From NCBI GenBank assembly GCA_022749755.1, contig CM040444.1, forward strand, positions 7,815,009-7,879,008: a stretch of 64,000 nt of DNA, given 5' to 3'. This document shows, one piece after another, positions 1-13,727 of the stretch. Below the pieces are notes generated by a model. That model was not told the origin of the DNA, searched no databases, and saw only the letters and a list, made by a program, of their open reading frames with translations. Within the stretch, counting starts at the first letter, position 1. Every line of letters starts with the position of its first letter. The stretch is from Azadirachta indica. Lineage: Eukaryota; Streptophyta; Magnoliopsida; Sapindales; Meliaceae. Made by a program: the position numbers and the translations under genes.

Positions 1-879
1 TACACCTGTTTTTAAAAAATTGAAGTTAAATCCATGTGTGTCCAAAGTGTATAGTTATATGTTTGAAATATTATCATGTGTTTATTTCTTCACTCTATGT
101 GATGTCATATTATATCTACTAAATATATAGTTTACCATAATTTTAGGAATTTGTTAATTTGTTTATTCATTGACAATGAAATTGTTTTCTTATTTGATAT
201 ATTATGGGCTCAAGAATATTTATTTTCATATTTATGTTGACATGTTTTTTTAGTATAATATGCATGTATTTCTATTTATTTTCAAATGAATATTGTCTTC
301 TTTCTTGTACCAAACTACCATCATCTCGTGCATTGGCCATGGTCATATTTATTTATCAATCTTGATTGTGTTAAAATTTTATTTTTTTTAAATGGACTGC
401 ATGCAGGGTTGAAGAGATGGCTAACATTAAGAGTTTAACTTACAACATCATGGCATGATTAAAGGATGCATATCCATGTTAAATGTCAAATTTGTTATCT
501 TACATTAAAGAAAAATTGTTAAGTTATTTTGGTAAATTTAATAAATCTTGATGCTTGTGTTTTGTCTTGGATTAAAGGAAGATTGTGAGATTGTCTGATT
601 GGAAATCCATATATTTGTGCTTTGTTTTTGTTTGCTCAAAATTGGTCAACACTTCTACTTTTGCTTATACTTTTGTTATACACATAATGCTTAACTTGTA
701 GCTACCTTTGTACACATTAGTTAATTTTATTTTTGTACTTAAAATTATCTTTCTATAATTGAATCAGAGATGGATATATGAAAGTTATTGAATTGTAGAA
801 AAATTTTAGTGTTTAATTTATAATATTTATGTTACAGCTCAATTTTTATTACTATATTACTAATAGTTTTAGTAAATTC
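1..879. other. Intergenic, AT-rich
   Basis: No open frame of note, no recognisable repeat and no RNA gene was seen on either strand. Base composition is strongly AT, as in the other spacers of this window. Confidence 0.5.
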
Positions 880-1199
880 AACATTTGAAAAATAAATAGG
901 GGCATATTATTAGCAACAAAAATAAATTTTTTTTAATATATGAAATATTCATTGATACTAATATAATATCAACAAATAAGAAATTATAGATACTTTTTGC
1001 TAACATAAAAATCCTAATACTATAGTCTCAATATGCTACTAATATATTAGGCAAATTGGATATTGATACTTTTATCATGATACTCTATTTAGTATCAAAG
1101 ATTGTTGATTGAGGCTACTATATTACTTGAAATGTGTATCAATAAAACATATTATCAATACTAATATGGCATCTATAACGACCAAGTTTTCTAGTAGTG
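880..1199. mobile_element. CACTA-type (En/Spm) element, one end only
   Basis: The stretch ends at 1199 in ccaagttttctagtagtg, whose reverse complement begins CACTACTAGAAAA, a typical plant CACTA terminal inverted repeat. Before it lies AT-rich DNA with repeated gatactaatat and gtatcaa-like words, as found in subterminal repeats of these elements. No matching CACTAC start was seen to the left, so only one end is supported and the left limit is approximate. It has no coding capacity and would need a transposase supplied from elsewhere. The family call rests on the terminal motif alone. Confidence 0.45.
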
Positions 1200-2525
1200 A
1201 TGTTTTGCTCTTATTTTTTGTTTTGCTTTTAAGTATCTTTGATTGAACTTTGTTTCGTTGGTGATTTGTTAATTCAGTGTCACAAACTTCATATTAGGGT
1301 TTGACTGAAGTCATCTTGAGATTAATATGCACAACAAAGGCAATTATCAAAAGATATGAATATTTTAACATTGTGAAAATGGAGAAATTAAGTAATATTG
1401 CCACAAGATATACAACATTTCCTGTTAAAGCCTACACATTAAGAATAAGAGTTGTGTTTTGAGGGACTTATAAAAGAGCATTTTTGGTGATGAATTTGTT
1501 GAAGAAATATTAACCATTTCACCATAAAAGTTCAAAAGAACATGGTTATTGCCACCCAGAGCTACAAATATATGTATCAAACTTCCAGCATATTTCTAAT
1601 ACTAATGTTAATAGATGTATTTGCAATTAAAAGAAATTCTGAAGAAATAAGAATGTCGATATTATTGAGAACATATGTAATATTAATGACATATTTGTCC
1701 AACTGAAAATTATGTATAAAATACTTTTTTTAGTTTTAATTTATATATTCTTATATTATGATAGGCAAAACTTAATATATATTACAAAAGTAATTGATCA
1801 TTTTAAGAGAGATAATAGACTTATTTAATGTATTAAAATATGTCATTATTTGTAAAAATATAAAAGTTCATAAATTTTGATGTTATTATTCATTTATTTA
1901 ATATAAATAAAAAAACTGTCCTTTTTTAGTTTTATTCATGCTTGAGGCCCCAGTTTCACTTGGTCTAAATTAGAATCATTAAACGTTAAAAAATTTGATT
2001 TAAGGTTACATAATAATAATTAAAAAAAAACTAGCTTTTTCATATTGTTCTAAGGTTAAATAATTTCTCTTGAGTTCAGCCATAAAGCTTTTAAGATTTG
2101 AACATTTCAATAGCGGAGAGCTTATAGCAAAAACTGTTGAATTTTGTGTTCATTATTGATGAGATTTTTAGCTTAATTATAAGAGAAGCCGTTGACTCCT
2201 CTCCTCCTTCCGCGTTTCTCTCTTAATCAATGATTATATATTATTATTTTCTAAATAGATCAAGTATACAGTACACTGACTTTTCAGAGTGAACATATTA
2301 CATATTTATGTCTTTATTTATTACATTATCTGCTCAGGATTGAGGAAAGCCATGATGTCATCTCTCTATTACTCATCTAATATTTATTTGTTTTGTCTGT
2401 GCACATGACACTAGCTAGCTAGCCAGAAGCCTTTCATTAACATCTTAATACATTGACTTCCTGCAGTTTCAACGTCTATCTGCTTCTCTGGTTACCCTTT
2501 ATCTTCTTTTTTCAAATTTCAATCA
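1200..2525. other. Spacer and presumed promoter region of the bHLH gene
   Basis: No gene is visible. The last few hundred bases lie directly upstream of the bHLH start and must contain its promoter, but I could not single out a convincing TATA box or regulatory element. A short palindromic run ctagctagctag lies near 2411. Confidence 0.35.
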
Positions 2526-5300
2526 ATGATTATGGAAGGTAAGCATTCTCTGCAAACTGATATTCCATTTACTTTAATATTATTCATAATGCATAGATGC
2601 TTTAATCTTCTATATATTTCCAGTCTGTTTTCTTTATTAGACAGATTTTTCCTTTTCCAGTAATCTATTTGCTATATTTTCATCAATGAATTGTTTCTTC
2701 AGTTGTTAACACAAATTAGGGTTTTTTTTTTTTCACTAAGATTCAGCTTCTTCCCAAAACCCAGTGCACATCCCTTTCTAGTGCTATAGCAATCATGTTG
2801 TGAAGCATATATAATCTCTAGGGTTGAGCAGAAGCATATCATAAGGTCGATTTTACCTTTTTTGCAATAATAATCACATACAATAACAATGAACAAAAGG
2901 AATAGTTGTTTTCCTTTATTTAATCTGTTAGGTATTCAGGAAATTTATGGGTCTCTAAGAATTTCCAGTTCAAAATTCAGATCATGAAGATTACAGTGTT
3001 CTTGCGACCCCTTTCTACAGTTGGGATGATTTATGGTCACTTCCAGAAGATAGCAACATATTTCGAGCTTCTGAGAATAATCGCACTGATTCTGCATCTG
3101 TGAAGACAAGTATTGATGAGAGATTGCTTGAAGCCTCAGATAGTCCCTGGAATATTAATGTTCTCCAAGAGAAGACCATAGTACCTAGTTGTTACGCATT
3201 GAATTCATTTCACGGGCAAGAAAATTTGGCGCAGGCTGAGCCTGATATAAATGAAGATTTAATTGGAAAGGGTACTGTAACGTATCATGAAGATAACAGT
3301 TTGTTCACAACCCTCAAGAGCTGTGAAAATTTAATCCCACTTCCAGATGAAAGTCCAATCATATTTCTTGAGCAAGAAAATTCAACATTGGAACCAGACA
3401 TTGACAATGAATTGCAAGAAAATGGTCTCAAATATCGCGAGGGTAACAGTTTGTCCAAATGTTTTGAAGTTGTTGATCAAGAAATGCAATCATTAACAGC
3501 TGCTGCTAGCATTAACAATCTGGGAAAACGATTCAAAGGTAAGACAAGAGAAAGGAATCATAGGATCAACCGATTAAAAAGTGAAAAAACGCCAATTTCA
3601 AAGATTGCTCAACTCAATGAAGAAGAAGATGAAGAAATGCAAATTTCAAAGAAAGAAGAGCATAATGCCAGGGAGAAAGTACGAAGGATGAAGCTTAATG
3701 CATCATACTTAGCACTTGGAGCATTGCTACCGGATTCTAGGAGAAAAAAGGTTCAAAACTCCTCCACCGAATCATTCCCGTAACAATTCTAAATCTTTCG
3801 AAAAGCTTTTCTACTTTCATTACTGTTGTCAAACATAATAATGAGTACATTTTACTTAAATTTCCTCCAAGACAAATTTAATTTTTTATAGCGTATTTTG
3901 GATATTTTGCAGAGGAGGAGTGCAGTAGTAATCATTGATAGAGCTCTTGAATACATTCCAGATCTACAAAATGAAACAGAAAAGCTAACTCTAAGGAAGA
4001 ATAACTTGCAATCAACCATCGAAAATAAGAAAAACCTGAGCCAAACCCTAGAAGTAGAACATCAAGCTCCCACGATTTCAGTGCATGAAGTCAGAAAAGG
4101 CGAAGTGATCATACAAATATGCGTCATAAAGAATAGAAACACCGTTTTTTTTCAAAGCTATTGGAGAATATGGAAGCAGAAGGCATGAACATTGTGAGTG
4201 CTTCTACTCTTCAAGTTCGTGAGGACAGAGTTTGCTACAATTTACATATACAGGTATGCTTTGTGTTTCTCGTGTCACCTTAAAATCAAAAGGTTTCATG
4301 CTTTGTTTGGGATTGTTGTGCTTTACAAAACTTAAAAGTATTTGGTAAATACTGATTTTATCTCAATAACAAATATTTGTTACTAATTCAAACACTGAAC
4401 AGAATTTTATTTCATAACAGATATCAGTTAAAAACTACAATATAGTAGTATAGGATTACATCAGCTATCCTTAGAAAATTAGCCTTATAATCATTAAAAC
4501 TACTCTTCTTTTCCGATACAATCTTCGGGAGCAAAATACAAAGAAGAAAATATCCCAAGGTTATAAAATACAGAAATACAACTATTAAACGGAAACGGCA
4601 TTCAGCCATTGAGGAGTCACTTCTCTCACTATTATATATTACACTTAAGGAAAGCCGTTCAAACCTATCTCACAGCACTGTGGATTTTTAATATCCTCCC
4701 AATGTGAATGCAAAAATGGGATATAAATTAACCAATTTTAACTTAGAAAGTCTAGGCTGTGTTATAACTGGAATAACTTAAGAGTTGGTCATAGTGGACC
4801 CCTGATAAAATACCAGTTATTCACAAAAAAAAAAAAAAAAGATAAAGAAGCAATTCTAAAAAAAATATAGAATCATGTGCTAGACAGTGATTTAATATGC
4901 AAATGATGAAGTAAATAATCATACACCTTTGAGAATTTTATTGTGCCGTTTTGCCCTTGAGTTAGAGCATTCATTCCTAATCTTGTGTACCCTGTTTGTC
5001 TTGTTCTTTTAAGATCAATTTATTGTACTGAGAGCTAGGTTAATAGTATCAATAAAGAAATTATGACAAAGCTACAAATTTTTCTCTCCAAGATATTTTT
5101 GCAACTGATTTTCATTTTCAGTTCTTTTCCTGAACTAACATGTTGACAAAGTATTTTTCTCTCCAAGATATTTTTGCAGCTGATTTTCATTTTCCATGTT
5201 GTACTAATATTACATGTACTTATTACAGATGAATGCCAATTCACTTGAAGCAGACTATGTGAACATTTTAAGAGAAGAGGTGATTTCATGGTTACGTTAA
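2526..5300 (+). CDS. bHLH transcription factor, group Ib-like (ORG2/bHLH38-like), frame slip in exon 3
   Basis: Four exons fit GT-AG rules and join in phase: 2526-2538, 2969-3750, 3913-4253 and 5229-5300. Exon 1 holds only four codons (a second ATG at 2532) and splits a Val codon with exon 2. Exon 2 codes a long acidic N-terminal region, then a basic region (HNAREKVRRMKLN) with the His, Glu and Arg positions used for E-box contact, and helix 1. The loop crosses the exon 2/3 junction; helix 2 reads VIIDRALEYIPDLQ. The C-terminal part resembles the ACT-like tail of group Ib bHLH proteins and ends in exon 4 at TAA 5298. Exon 3 is out of frame by one base at eight T (4145-4152): upstream and downstream parts are both family-like but in different frames. 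Nine T would give about 402 residues, longer than the roughly 250 usual for group Ib. Group Ib proteins act in the nucleus, several in iron-deficiency responses; that role here is inference. It may be a recent pseudogene, a null allele or a sequencing error. Confidence 0.72.
5065..5194. repeat. Direct repeat inside bHLH intron 3
   Basis: Two copies of about 50 bases (5065-5119 and 5145-5194) share ctctccaagatatttttgca and the following gctgattttcattttc with few changes. They lie within the last intron, just before exon 4, and look like a local tandem duplication. No function is implied. Confidence 0.8.
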
Positions 5301-7111
5301 TAACTCTTTTGTTTGGATTTCTGAATGAAAATAAAAAAGGTTTGATATGTTGGCTCTGGAGGGTAAAAGAATAAAGACTTAATACCCCTCAAAATATGTA
5401 CAACATAATAGAATTAAAGAACATAAGCAATTGATAAGAATCAATTGGATTATCATGAAATTAACCAAACACCTTGTGTACAAGCATGTTATAGCTAGAG
5501 CATGCCTAAGTATCTGTTTTCATAATATTGTACATTCGAGATTTTGTTCTTCTAATTTAATTACTCTGAGGTTGTCTCTCATTTCTAATCAAAATGATTA
5601 TATTTATTGAGGGTAAAAGATTAAAGATTATCATCCCTCAAAATAAACAACATAATAGAATTGAATCATAAATTAAAACAAGCGATAAAAATCAAATGAA
5701 GATGTCGAAGATCTTTCTCAAAATTCAAGCACTGATTTACCATAAAGCTAACCAAACACTTCCTACATGCTATAGCTAGAGCATGCCTAACTATCAGTTT
5801 TAATAATCTTGTACGTTAGAGACCTTGTTTTTCCTCCTAATGGCTTGTTGCGTTAGTACTTAAAAGAAGCATTGAGCATGCATATTAGTCATGAAGATAA
5901 AGCAAGAAATTGGCAATATTGCAAGAGAAGTGTGTTGAATGGTTGTTTGAGAGGTTTAATATGAAAGGATTTCAACCAGTTAACTTACCTCTTGTTTGTA
6001 CTTCAAGCTCTACTATATATTCAGCTATATTTGTCCTACAAAAGAAGAAAAGGAAAAGTTACATATATTCATTCCTTTCTACTCAACAAATGGAGGCTTT
6101 TTATGTATAACTCTTTGACTATGGATATGTCATTGGGAAGGGATGAATTGGATCATTAGATTATTGGGAAATTTAAAATTGTGCTTGAAATTAGGATTCT
6201 TGGAAGTATATAGCTAGATATAGAAATGTGATAGGTGACCTTAGCCCTTGATTCAAGGAATTTTATGTATAGATCCATATTTACTTTATGATTACAATCT
6301 GAAAAAATTAAACTAAAAATTGTTGCTTGTCAAAGAAAATTATCATCCCAGCTAAGTTATAAATGGAATAGTTATTTATAATTTTCTAATATGAATATAA
6401 GATTAACCGATCACATACACAAAGAAATAGAAAAGGAAGGTATAACTGAAAGATTTATGCAAACAAAATGCTTGTGAGGTGATGACAATTGAATAAGGTC
6501 GTTCTGAACAACGAGACTTGAATTGTGCATCTAATTAGCCCAAAATAATGCTCTTCATATATAGACAGAAAAACATAGGTAGAACTATTCTAATAAGTCT
6601 ATTAAATAAAAATATGTCACATATTTTAATTTTTTTTTCTTATCATAATTATCACTCTTATAATTGGTGAATTTTAAGTGAACATACAATAGACAGATGA
6701 TGATATTTTCTCTCTATATAATCATATCAATTAGAATTTGTTGTTGTTTGATCCCGCAGGTGTTAGAGATGGAGATGCTTAGGGTTTAATCCAATTGGGA
6801 AGTGCAAAGTTAGTATTAACTTCTAAAAAGATTTTTTTTTTAAGTTGTGAGAGATTTATTTGATACAATTTTCAATCGCAAGGATTTAACCAATTTCTTC
6901 AAAAGGGTATAATCGTCAAAACATATGTATCTACATATATATTCTTCAAGATGATGATTTGAAAGGACTAATTTCATACACTTGAAGAATATATATGTGG
7001 AAAAAGGAAAGAAAGCTAGGGAAAAAGGATTTGGAACTGGAGTTTTCTCAAATTTGTTCAAGTTAAATCGATGGCCACCGTTTTCAATTAACTTCAAGTG
7101 GGAAAAAATTG
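5301..7111. other. Spacer downstream of the bHLH gene with a 250-bp-period duplication
   Basis: The stretches 5359-5552 and 5609-5836 are diverged copies of one another: both start gagggtaaaaga and both carry tatagctagagcatgcctaa near the end. The rest is AT-rich with only short chance open frames, for example 5910-6110 and 6840-7187, which show no family resemblance. No gene is supported. Confidence 0.6.
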
Positions 7112-10100
7112 TGAAGTAAGATTTAGTTTTATTAGTTATACATATATTTTTATTTTGGTATTCTATTCTATGCTGTCCACGTTTCATTAGTGTATTTAAA
7201 TATTCTCTTGGTTTGCTGACATTTATGTGTTTATCAATAAATATTTATATACTAAAGAGTAATATTTTATATATAAACTCATTCATTTGTACAAACAAAC
7301 ACAAAAATAATTTAAAATGTATAAGTGATTCAGTGATAAGTGGTATCAAGTCATGACAAATTAATACAATTTTTATCCTTTTATTACAATTTAAATAAAA
7401 AAATATTTTTATCCTCTTATTAATTGAGAAACTAACAGAAAATAGCTAGTTAAGACAAATTTATCTTTCTACACTATAATGTAGCGTTCTAAAAGGAACA
7501 TTTTTTCTTGCAAGTAAAAACTCAATTATATAAAGCATCAAAGAACAATATAAGTTTATCGCATTTGTACAAGATTCTATATATCTAATATTAATACAAA
7601 ACAAACAAATAAAACTAGCCCACAATATATATAAACTAACCTCTATATATCCAGTGAAGGGTTTCCAAGTTTTGATCCGTAAGGTTCCAGTTTTCCTTCT
7701 TCCCACAGAATTACTATCAGTAGAAGCTTTGGCTTCAATCATTAAGTTGCAACCCATCAACCGGCGGCGCCTTCAGCTTTCCGTAGCCAGCAGATTTTGA
7801 TGAATTTGGGTTCCTCTTCAATAAGAAAATAAAGAGTTAGACGTCAAGGTTAGGGATTAGACAGCAAAGAAGAAGAAGTTGAATACTGATCAATAGCCTC
7901 CTAAAGGGTGTGAGGAGAAATTGAAGTTGTACTCTTGTACTTCCATTTGTATTCTTGTACTACACAAGACATATATCTTTATGTTTACCACAATTAGTAC
8001 AACCCTAATTAATTAATTAATTAATTAGTAGATGATTTTCACTTGTATAAATATATATTTTATGAATATTTTATATTCTTGTTTTCTGTCTTGTGGACCC
8101 ACTGAAGTTTCTTGCATTTTCAATTAATAAATTAATTTGGGTTCGTTAGACGTGTAACATGCTCATTTATAAATGATATTTACGAGGTACCAAAACTGGA
8201 ATTGTTTAATTATTTGCTCTCTCTCTCTCTCTCTTTCTCTCTCTCCCTTTGAGCATCACCATTCATAAGTTAGTGTTTACTGGAGCAGGCCGTTTCAACT
8301 CTCCAATTCATACGAGTAGAAATGGCCTTTCTGCACTAACTCAACAACAATTTTGGTTTCTCTACTCTTTGTCTCGTCTTATTATCTGATCTGCTTGCTA
8401 ATTTGGGTCGCTCAAATTCTTGTTTTCTGATCCACACATCTTCTTTTCATTCATTTGCTGTATTTTCCTAATTTGGGGCTTTGAAACCAACGCCTTGTTT
8501 TCTGCTTTCAGTGACTGCAGAAACCATCAGCTGCTCTACTCCTTCACAAAATATGAGGTAATAAAGACGGCAGCAGTTTTTGACCATCTGCCTTTATTAT
8601 TATTATTATTATTATTGATAATCAGCAACAATCTCTCGAGGATAGAATTTACCTATTTTGTTCCTTAATTCTCTCAATCGAGCTCTTTCTAGAAAATAAG
8701 GTTAGGGTTTCTCTTATTCTCTTCTCCTTATTTTCTACTTTTTAACTGTCTACTAGTACTTGATATTAATGAAATTAGATGGCTAAGATTTCATTTTATC
8801 TCTTCATTTAAACCCTTTACGAAAAATCAAAAATCAGTTATAAGTCTCTAAAATTTTGTTCATTAAAATAATTAATTTTGATAATTTTAAAAATACCCAC
8901 CAAAATTTTAATTTATACAATAAAATACAGTGAGTTAAAAAACCATTTTTTAAACTCTTAAAAAAAATAATTAATATAAAATAAGAATAAGTATTATTTT
9001 ATGATTTATTGATTATTAAATATTTATTAATATATTATAATTAAAATATAAATATATTTATTTTATAATATATAATAATTTAACATTAATTATGTATTAG
9101 AAATTTAATAAAATAAAATATACATAAATATTAATTTATTAATAAAATATATTATAATATAATATTATGATTATATTATAATTTATATAAAATATATGTA
9201 TATATGGCTAAAAGATTTTGTAGTGTAATAAAATTAAATTTATAATATATTAGTAAATATTATATTATTAATGTATAAATAAATATATTATGTTTTGTCA
9301 AATTTTAAAAATTTAACAATTTTTTTGTTAATTTTTGTTTTAAAAAATTTAAGCAAGTAGGTAAAGTTTAAATTATTTTGAAATCCCTTTACTTGCCTCC
9401 AGAGCAGTGTTTCGAAATCGGATGGGAGCAAACCAAGCGACAACATAAACCATTACAGCCAGCCCTTGTGCATTTTATGCATCAATTAAGATCTACTGTT
9501 AATATTAAGGAAAAATTACTAATGATTTGGGGTGGAACAAATATATTTATAAATATTGGCATAACTTGAATATTGTCAAAATATCTTGAGAGTAATATGA
9601 AATTAATAATTTCTTAAAGAATATTGATAGATATTCTTTTAAAGTGTGGGCAAATAAACATATATCTTCCTAATATTTGAAGAAAAGCGAATTTCCTTTG
9701 AATTTAGATAAATAAATAGATACTCTTTGACTTCTATTTTTATTAATTGATCTATTAAATTATTATTATTATTTGTATCATTAAAATTTTATAAAATAAC
9801 AAATTAAGATATACTTTTTTAATTATAACCATTTAATCTCTATTTTAATATTTCTCACAAAATATTTTTTCAATTATAATAATTTAATTCTTATTTTAGT
9901 AATTTTTATTTTAATAAAAATTTAAAAAAGAAAATACTATTTTTAAAATAATTCTAATAATGAGTTAGATTAAACACATATTATAAAATATTTGTAACCT
10001 ATTTCTTTTATTTTCTTAATAATATGTAATTATCAAAAAGTTTTGAAATATTTTCTTAAAATTTTATTTTTTTTAATAATATATTTATTTAAAAAATTAT

Positions 10101-10220
10101 ATTAAAATTATTATATTTTATTAAGAAAAATTGTGAAAATATAAAAAAAAAATATTATTAATAAAATAAAATAATATTATTTAGTAAGGGTATTAAATAT
10201 ATCTAATAATTCTGATTTTG
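7112..10220. repeat. Segmental duplication, copy A
   Basis: This block matches 18287-22770 in the same orientation over most of its length. Shared landmarks are tgaagggtttccaagttttg near 7655, a (CT)n run at 8216-8247, gaaatggcctttctgca near 8320, a (TTA)n run at 8593-8618 and an AT-rich tail that is the left arm of the hairpin element seen complete in copy B (9610-10220 here). Copy A keeps about 220 bases near 7720-7930, including the GC-richer aaccggcggcgccttcagc, that copy B has lost, and it keeps the empty site tctat (7576-7580) where copy B carries a solo LTR. A frame on the minus strand (7461-7760) spans a GC-richer patch that could be an old exon; I do not recognise its product. TNL-1 follows directly. 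Confidence 0.8.
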
Positions 10221-10596
10221 AAACATTTTGAAAGTATGTAGATATGCTACAAAAAAATTATTAAAGGCCAAAAAGGAAATAATCTTTAACCATAATTATA
10301 TATGATTTTAATTCGTACCTTTAATTTATAATTCAGGAATCAAATCAATCATACGTCAATACATGACTAACAAACGGTGGATGCTTTAAAATAAACAATA
10401 ATGAAAAAACCAAACAGAATTTGAGTTACCAAGCTCAAATTGATAACAATGTGAATAAATTGATCAATCAGTCAAATTAATTGAATAACATACAAAAATC
10501 TTCGGTTTATGACAAATTGAAGAAAAACAAATACAAATCAAGAAAAAACTCATGATCGGGTTCTGAATATTTCAATCAAGAATTCATCAATGAATT
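10221..10596. other. 3' flank of TNL-1, paralogous to the 3' flank of TNL-2
   Basis: From about 10380 the sequence (gatgctttaaaataaacaat onward) matches 39953-40130 beside TNL-2 with scattered changes, so the duplication that made TNL-1 and TNL-2 includes this flank. No gene is present. Confidence 0.75.
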
Positions 10597-13500
10597 TTAA
10601 TTGCTAATTTTTTCCGTGGAACATTTCAATCTTTTGGGGTGCAGGTGTCTTTCCTCTAAATCCTGTGCATATACTAATTTGATTCCACATTTTCTCACCC
10701 ACTTGCAACAGTCTACGCGCTGACCATCATAATCCTTTCTCAGACAGAACTGAATGGAGAACTCGTTAATGCAGCCAAATTTACCAGAAGAGTAGCGAAG
10801 CGAACCTGAGGAAAATTGGTACCCCAAAACTACGTGCTCTGGGTACCCAAAACTCCCCACAATCACCAAGTCGTCAAAGGCAAAATGCCAGTCTCCATCT
10901 TCGGTTTTGACTTTCATCTCGTACCACAGGCTAAAATATCCATCATCGTTGTATTGCTGTTCATCAAATGCTACAATAATGCAAAAAGCATAGCCAACTA
11001 ATTTGTTTTTGAACTCATCCCAATCAACTGCTGGCAGCTTCACAGTTATACAAGATCCCATACTTTGATACTTAAACCACTGTGCAACTTCACTTCCGGG
11101 GAAAATGAAAGTATCAGGAAGTATCTGTTTCACACAAACATTTTGTTAACTTTATGTAATCAATTAACGTCATATTTTGTATCAAAAAGAGAGTTAGAGA
11201 CATACATACCTGCTCCCAATTCAATTTATAGCAATTTGACAAGTGAATGCTCTCAACAATATACTTGTATAACCTTGTAAGTTTGAAAATTGATAAACAT
11301 GATGATACTTCCAGCGATGTGCAATGAGACAAATCCATGTTTTGTAGATTGCAGGGAAGATTTGGTAAGGATTGAAGCCTCTCGAAGGAAGTTAAATGGA
11401 GTATCTTCAATTTAGAGAGTTTATGATACTTTCTGGTATTCTTTCAAAGTAGTTTTTATCAAGATACAATACTTGTAGCGAGGATAACTAGCCAAGATTT
11501 TCAGGTAACTCGGTGATGCCGCAATCAGGTATAGACAGAGATATTAGACTCTGCCAGCCATGTGAAGACAATGAAATTGGCAATATAAAACTACCCATCT
11601 ATTCACGACCCCTGAATCTCCTGAAATGTAAATATTCAAGTCTCTTCAGACATACAATGGATGGTGGTAATTCTGCTATCGCAGTTCCTTCAACGCAAAG
11701 ATTCTTCAAAGCATCTAAATTTCCGATCTCGTCAGGTAAAATCTGAAGATTTGAGCAACCAGAGAGATGAAGATATTCAAGAGATTTCAACTTACAGAAA
11801 CTGCTTGGGAGGCTTTTAAGCATTGAACAATTCTTAAGATCCAATGCAACCAGTCTTAAATGACACCCAGTGAATGAGCGTGGGTCTTCAATGGCTGTTC
11901 CACTCAAATATAACCATTGTAAATTATAAGACGATATCTCTGGAATTTTCTTCAGATTTGAACATCCTGGAATATCAAGGTTTGCAAGAGATTTTGAGTC
12001 AAATGCCTCTTAGAAGACTCTTTAAGCTTTCGCAGGAGGACAGATCAAGAGTAACAAGCTTATTCAAATATTGAACACATAAGTGTCTCAACTAAATTTG
12101 AACAGTATCGTAACACAAACTTTTCAAGATTCTGGGCCTTCGAGAGCTCTGGTAGTTTGGTTATCTACTTGGAGCCATCTAGATGTATCTCTTTCAAGTT
12201 AACAAGATTCTAACAAAAATTGAAAAAAAGAAAGAAAAAGGTCAAAAAGACCAACTGAAGTAATAAGTGTATATAATGACAATAGATTCTATATATATTA
12301 CTATTAAAATATACCTGAAGTCCATTCTAAAGTTGTTTAACCTTGTTGTGATGCAATATAAGTGAAACAAGATTCTTTCCGTGAATAGGCAATGATTTTA
12401 ACGGATATCCATGCCACTCTAGAAACCTTAGCTCAGGAAAAATATATCCTGTCTTGAAAACCAAATATCTTACATTTGCTCTTTCTATAAAATTTCAAAA
12501 ATCTTAAATTATACATCTTTTTAAAATTATTAAAATTGAAACTTATCTTTTCAATTTTAGACATATTTAAAAAGATGCCTTGAATTGTTTTAATCCCTTG
12601 AAAATAATAAAAAATCAAAAGTTAGTATCAAATTCTATGAACTCAAAAAGACAATTATTAGAAGCTCATAAGACTCCCAATCACTAATAAATAAACAAAA
12701 TAATAATAATATGAGTATTAATATACATAGAAACAAAATTTTGTACAAATTGATTTTTTTTATAATTTATTATTATGTTATATATTCGTTATTGTTTATT
12801 CATTTTTACCATTCTATTAATTTTGATTTCTATATAAATATTAATTTTCTAGAAATTGTTCGCCATATTATACATTAAAACTTTTGAAATCTCCTCAATA
12901 CGGCACAACTGACTGTGCTTTCCAGGATCATTAATAGATTCTTATCGAACAATTTCTCGACCCATTTCTTGTAGCAAATTATGCATCATTATCTTATTGT
13001 CTGATATAATTATAAGACACTTATCAATAAAGAACGCTAATTCCTATTTCTACATAAAAGCTACAAGCGTCCAAAAATTGTATTACAAAATCTTTATCCA
13101 CACCTTTAAGGAAACATGTAATGTCAAGAAAAATATTTTATATTTTGTCATCCAAGCCATCATAACTTATTTTAAGCACCTTTTGGATATCTTTACGAGG
13201 AATTCTTTTTAGTTTCTCTATTTCACTATTCCATTCTCCTTCCAAATAAAAAACGATGCAAAACCTTAAGAGCTAATGGAACACCTTGAGCATATTGTAA
13301 CACCTTGTCTGATAGCTCTTCGTAACCCATACCAGGATGGTCTTGTTTGAAGGCATACCAACTGAAAAGCTTAAGAGCATCAACATTTCCTAACTCTTTC
13401 ATCTCTTATATGCTTTTTACTCCACAATGTTGAAGAACTTGCTTATCTCTTGTTGTTATAATGATTAGACTCCTTGGATAAATCAATCAAACTCGTGGAC

Positions 13501-13727
13501 TAAGGATTCTATTTAGGCAGGATGAATCACATCGTTAAAAGTAATTAGAACCTTCATGCGACTTAACCTTCTAAAATGGGAGTTAATATTATAAATGCTA
13601 ATATTCAAGTTTCCACACCCTAACAATGTAGAAAGAAATTCCTGTTGCAATTGAGGTAAACCATCGTTCCTTTTCTATAACATTTTGTAGAAAGTAGGAA
13701 GGATCAAAATGACTAGAGAATTTCTTG

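Noticed and set aside
5910..6110. 66-residue frame downstream of the bHLH gene
   Set aside because: Short, AT-driven composition, no family resemblance.
10816..11280. Plus-strand frames over the TNL-1 C-terminal domain
   Set aside because: Antisense shadows of the conserved C-terminal exon.
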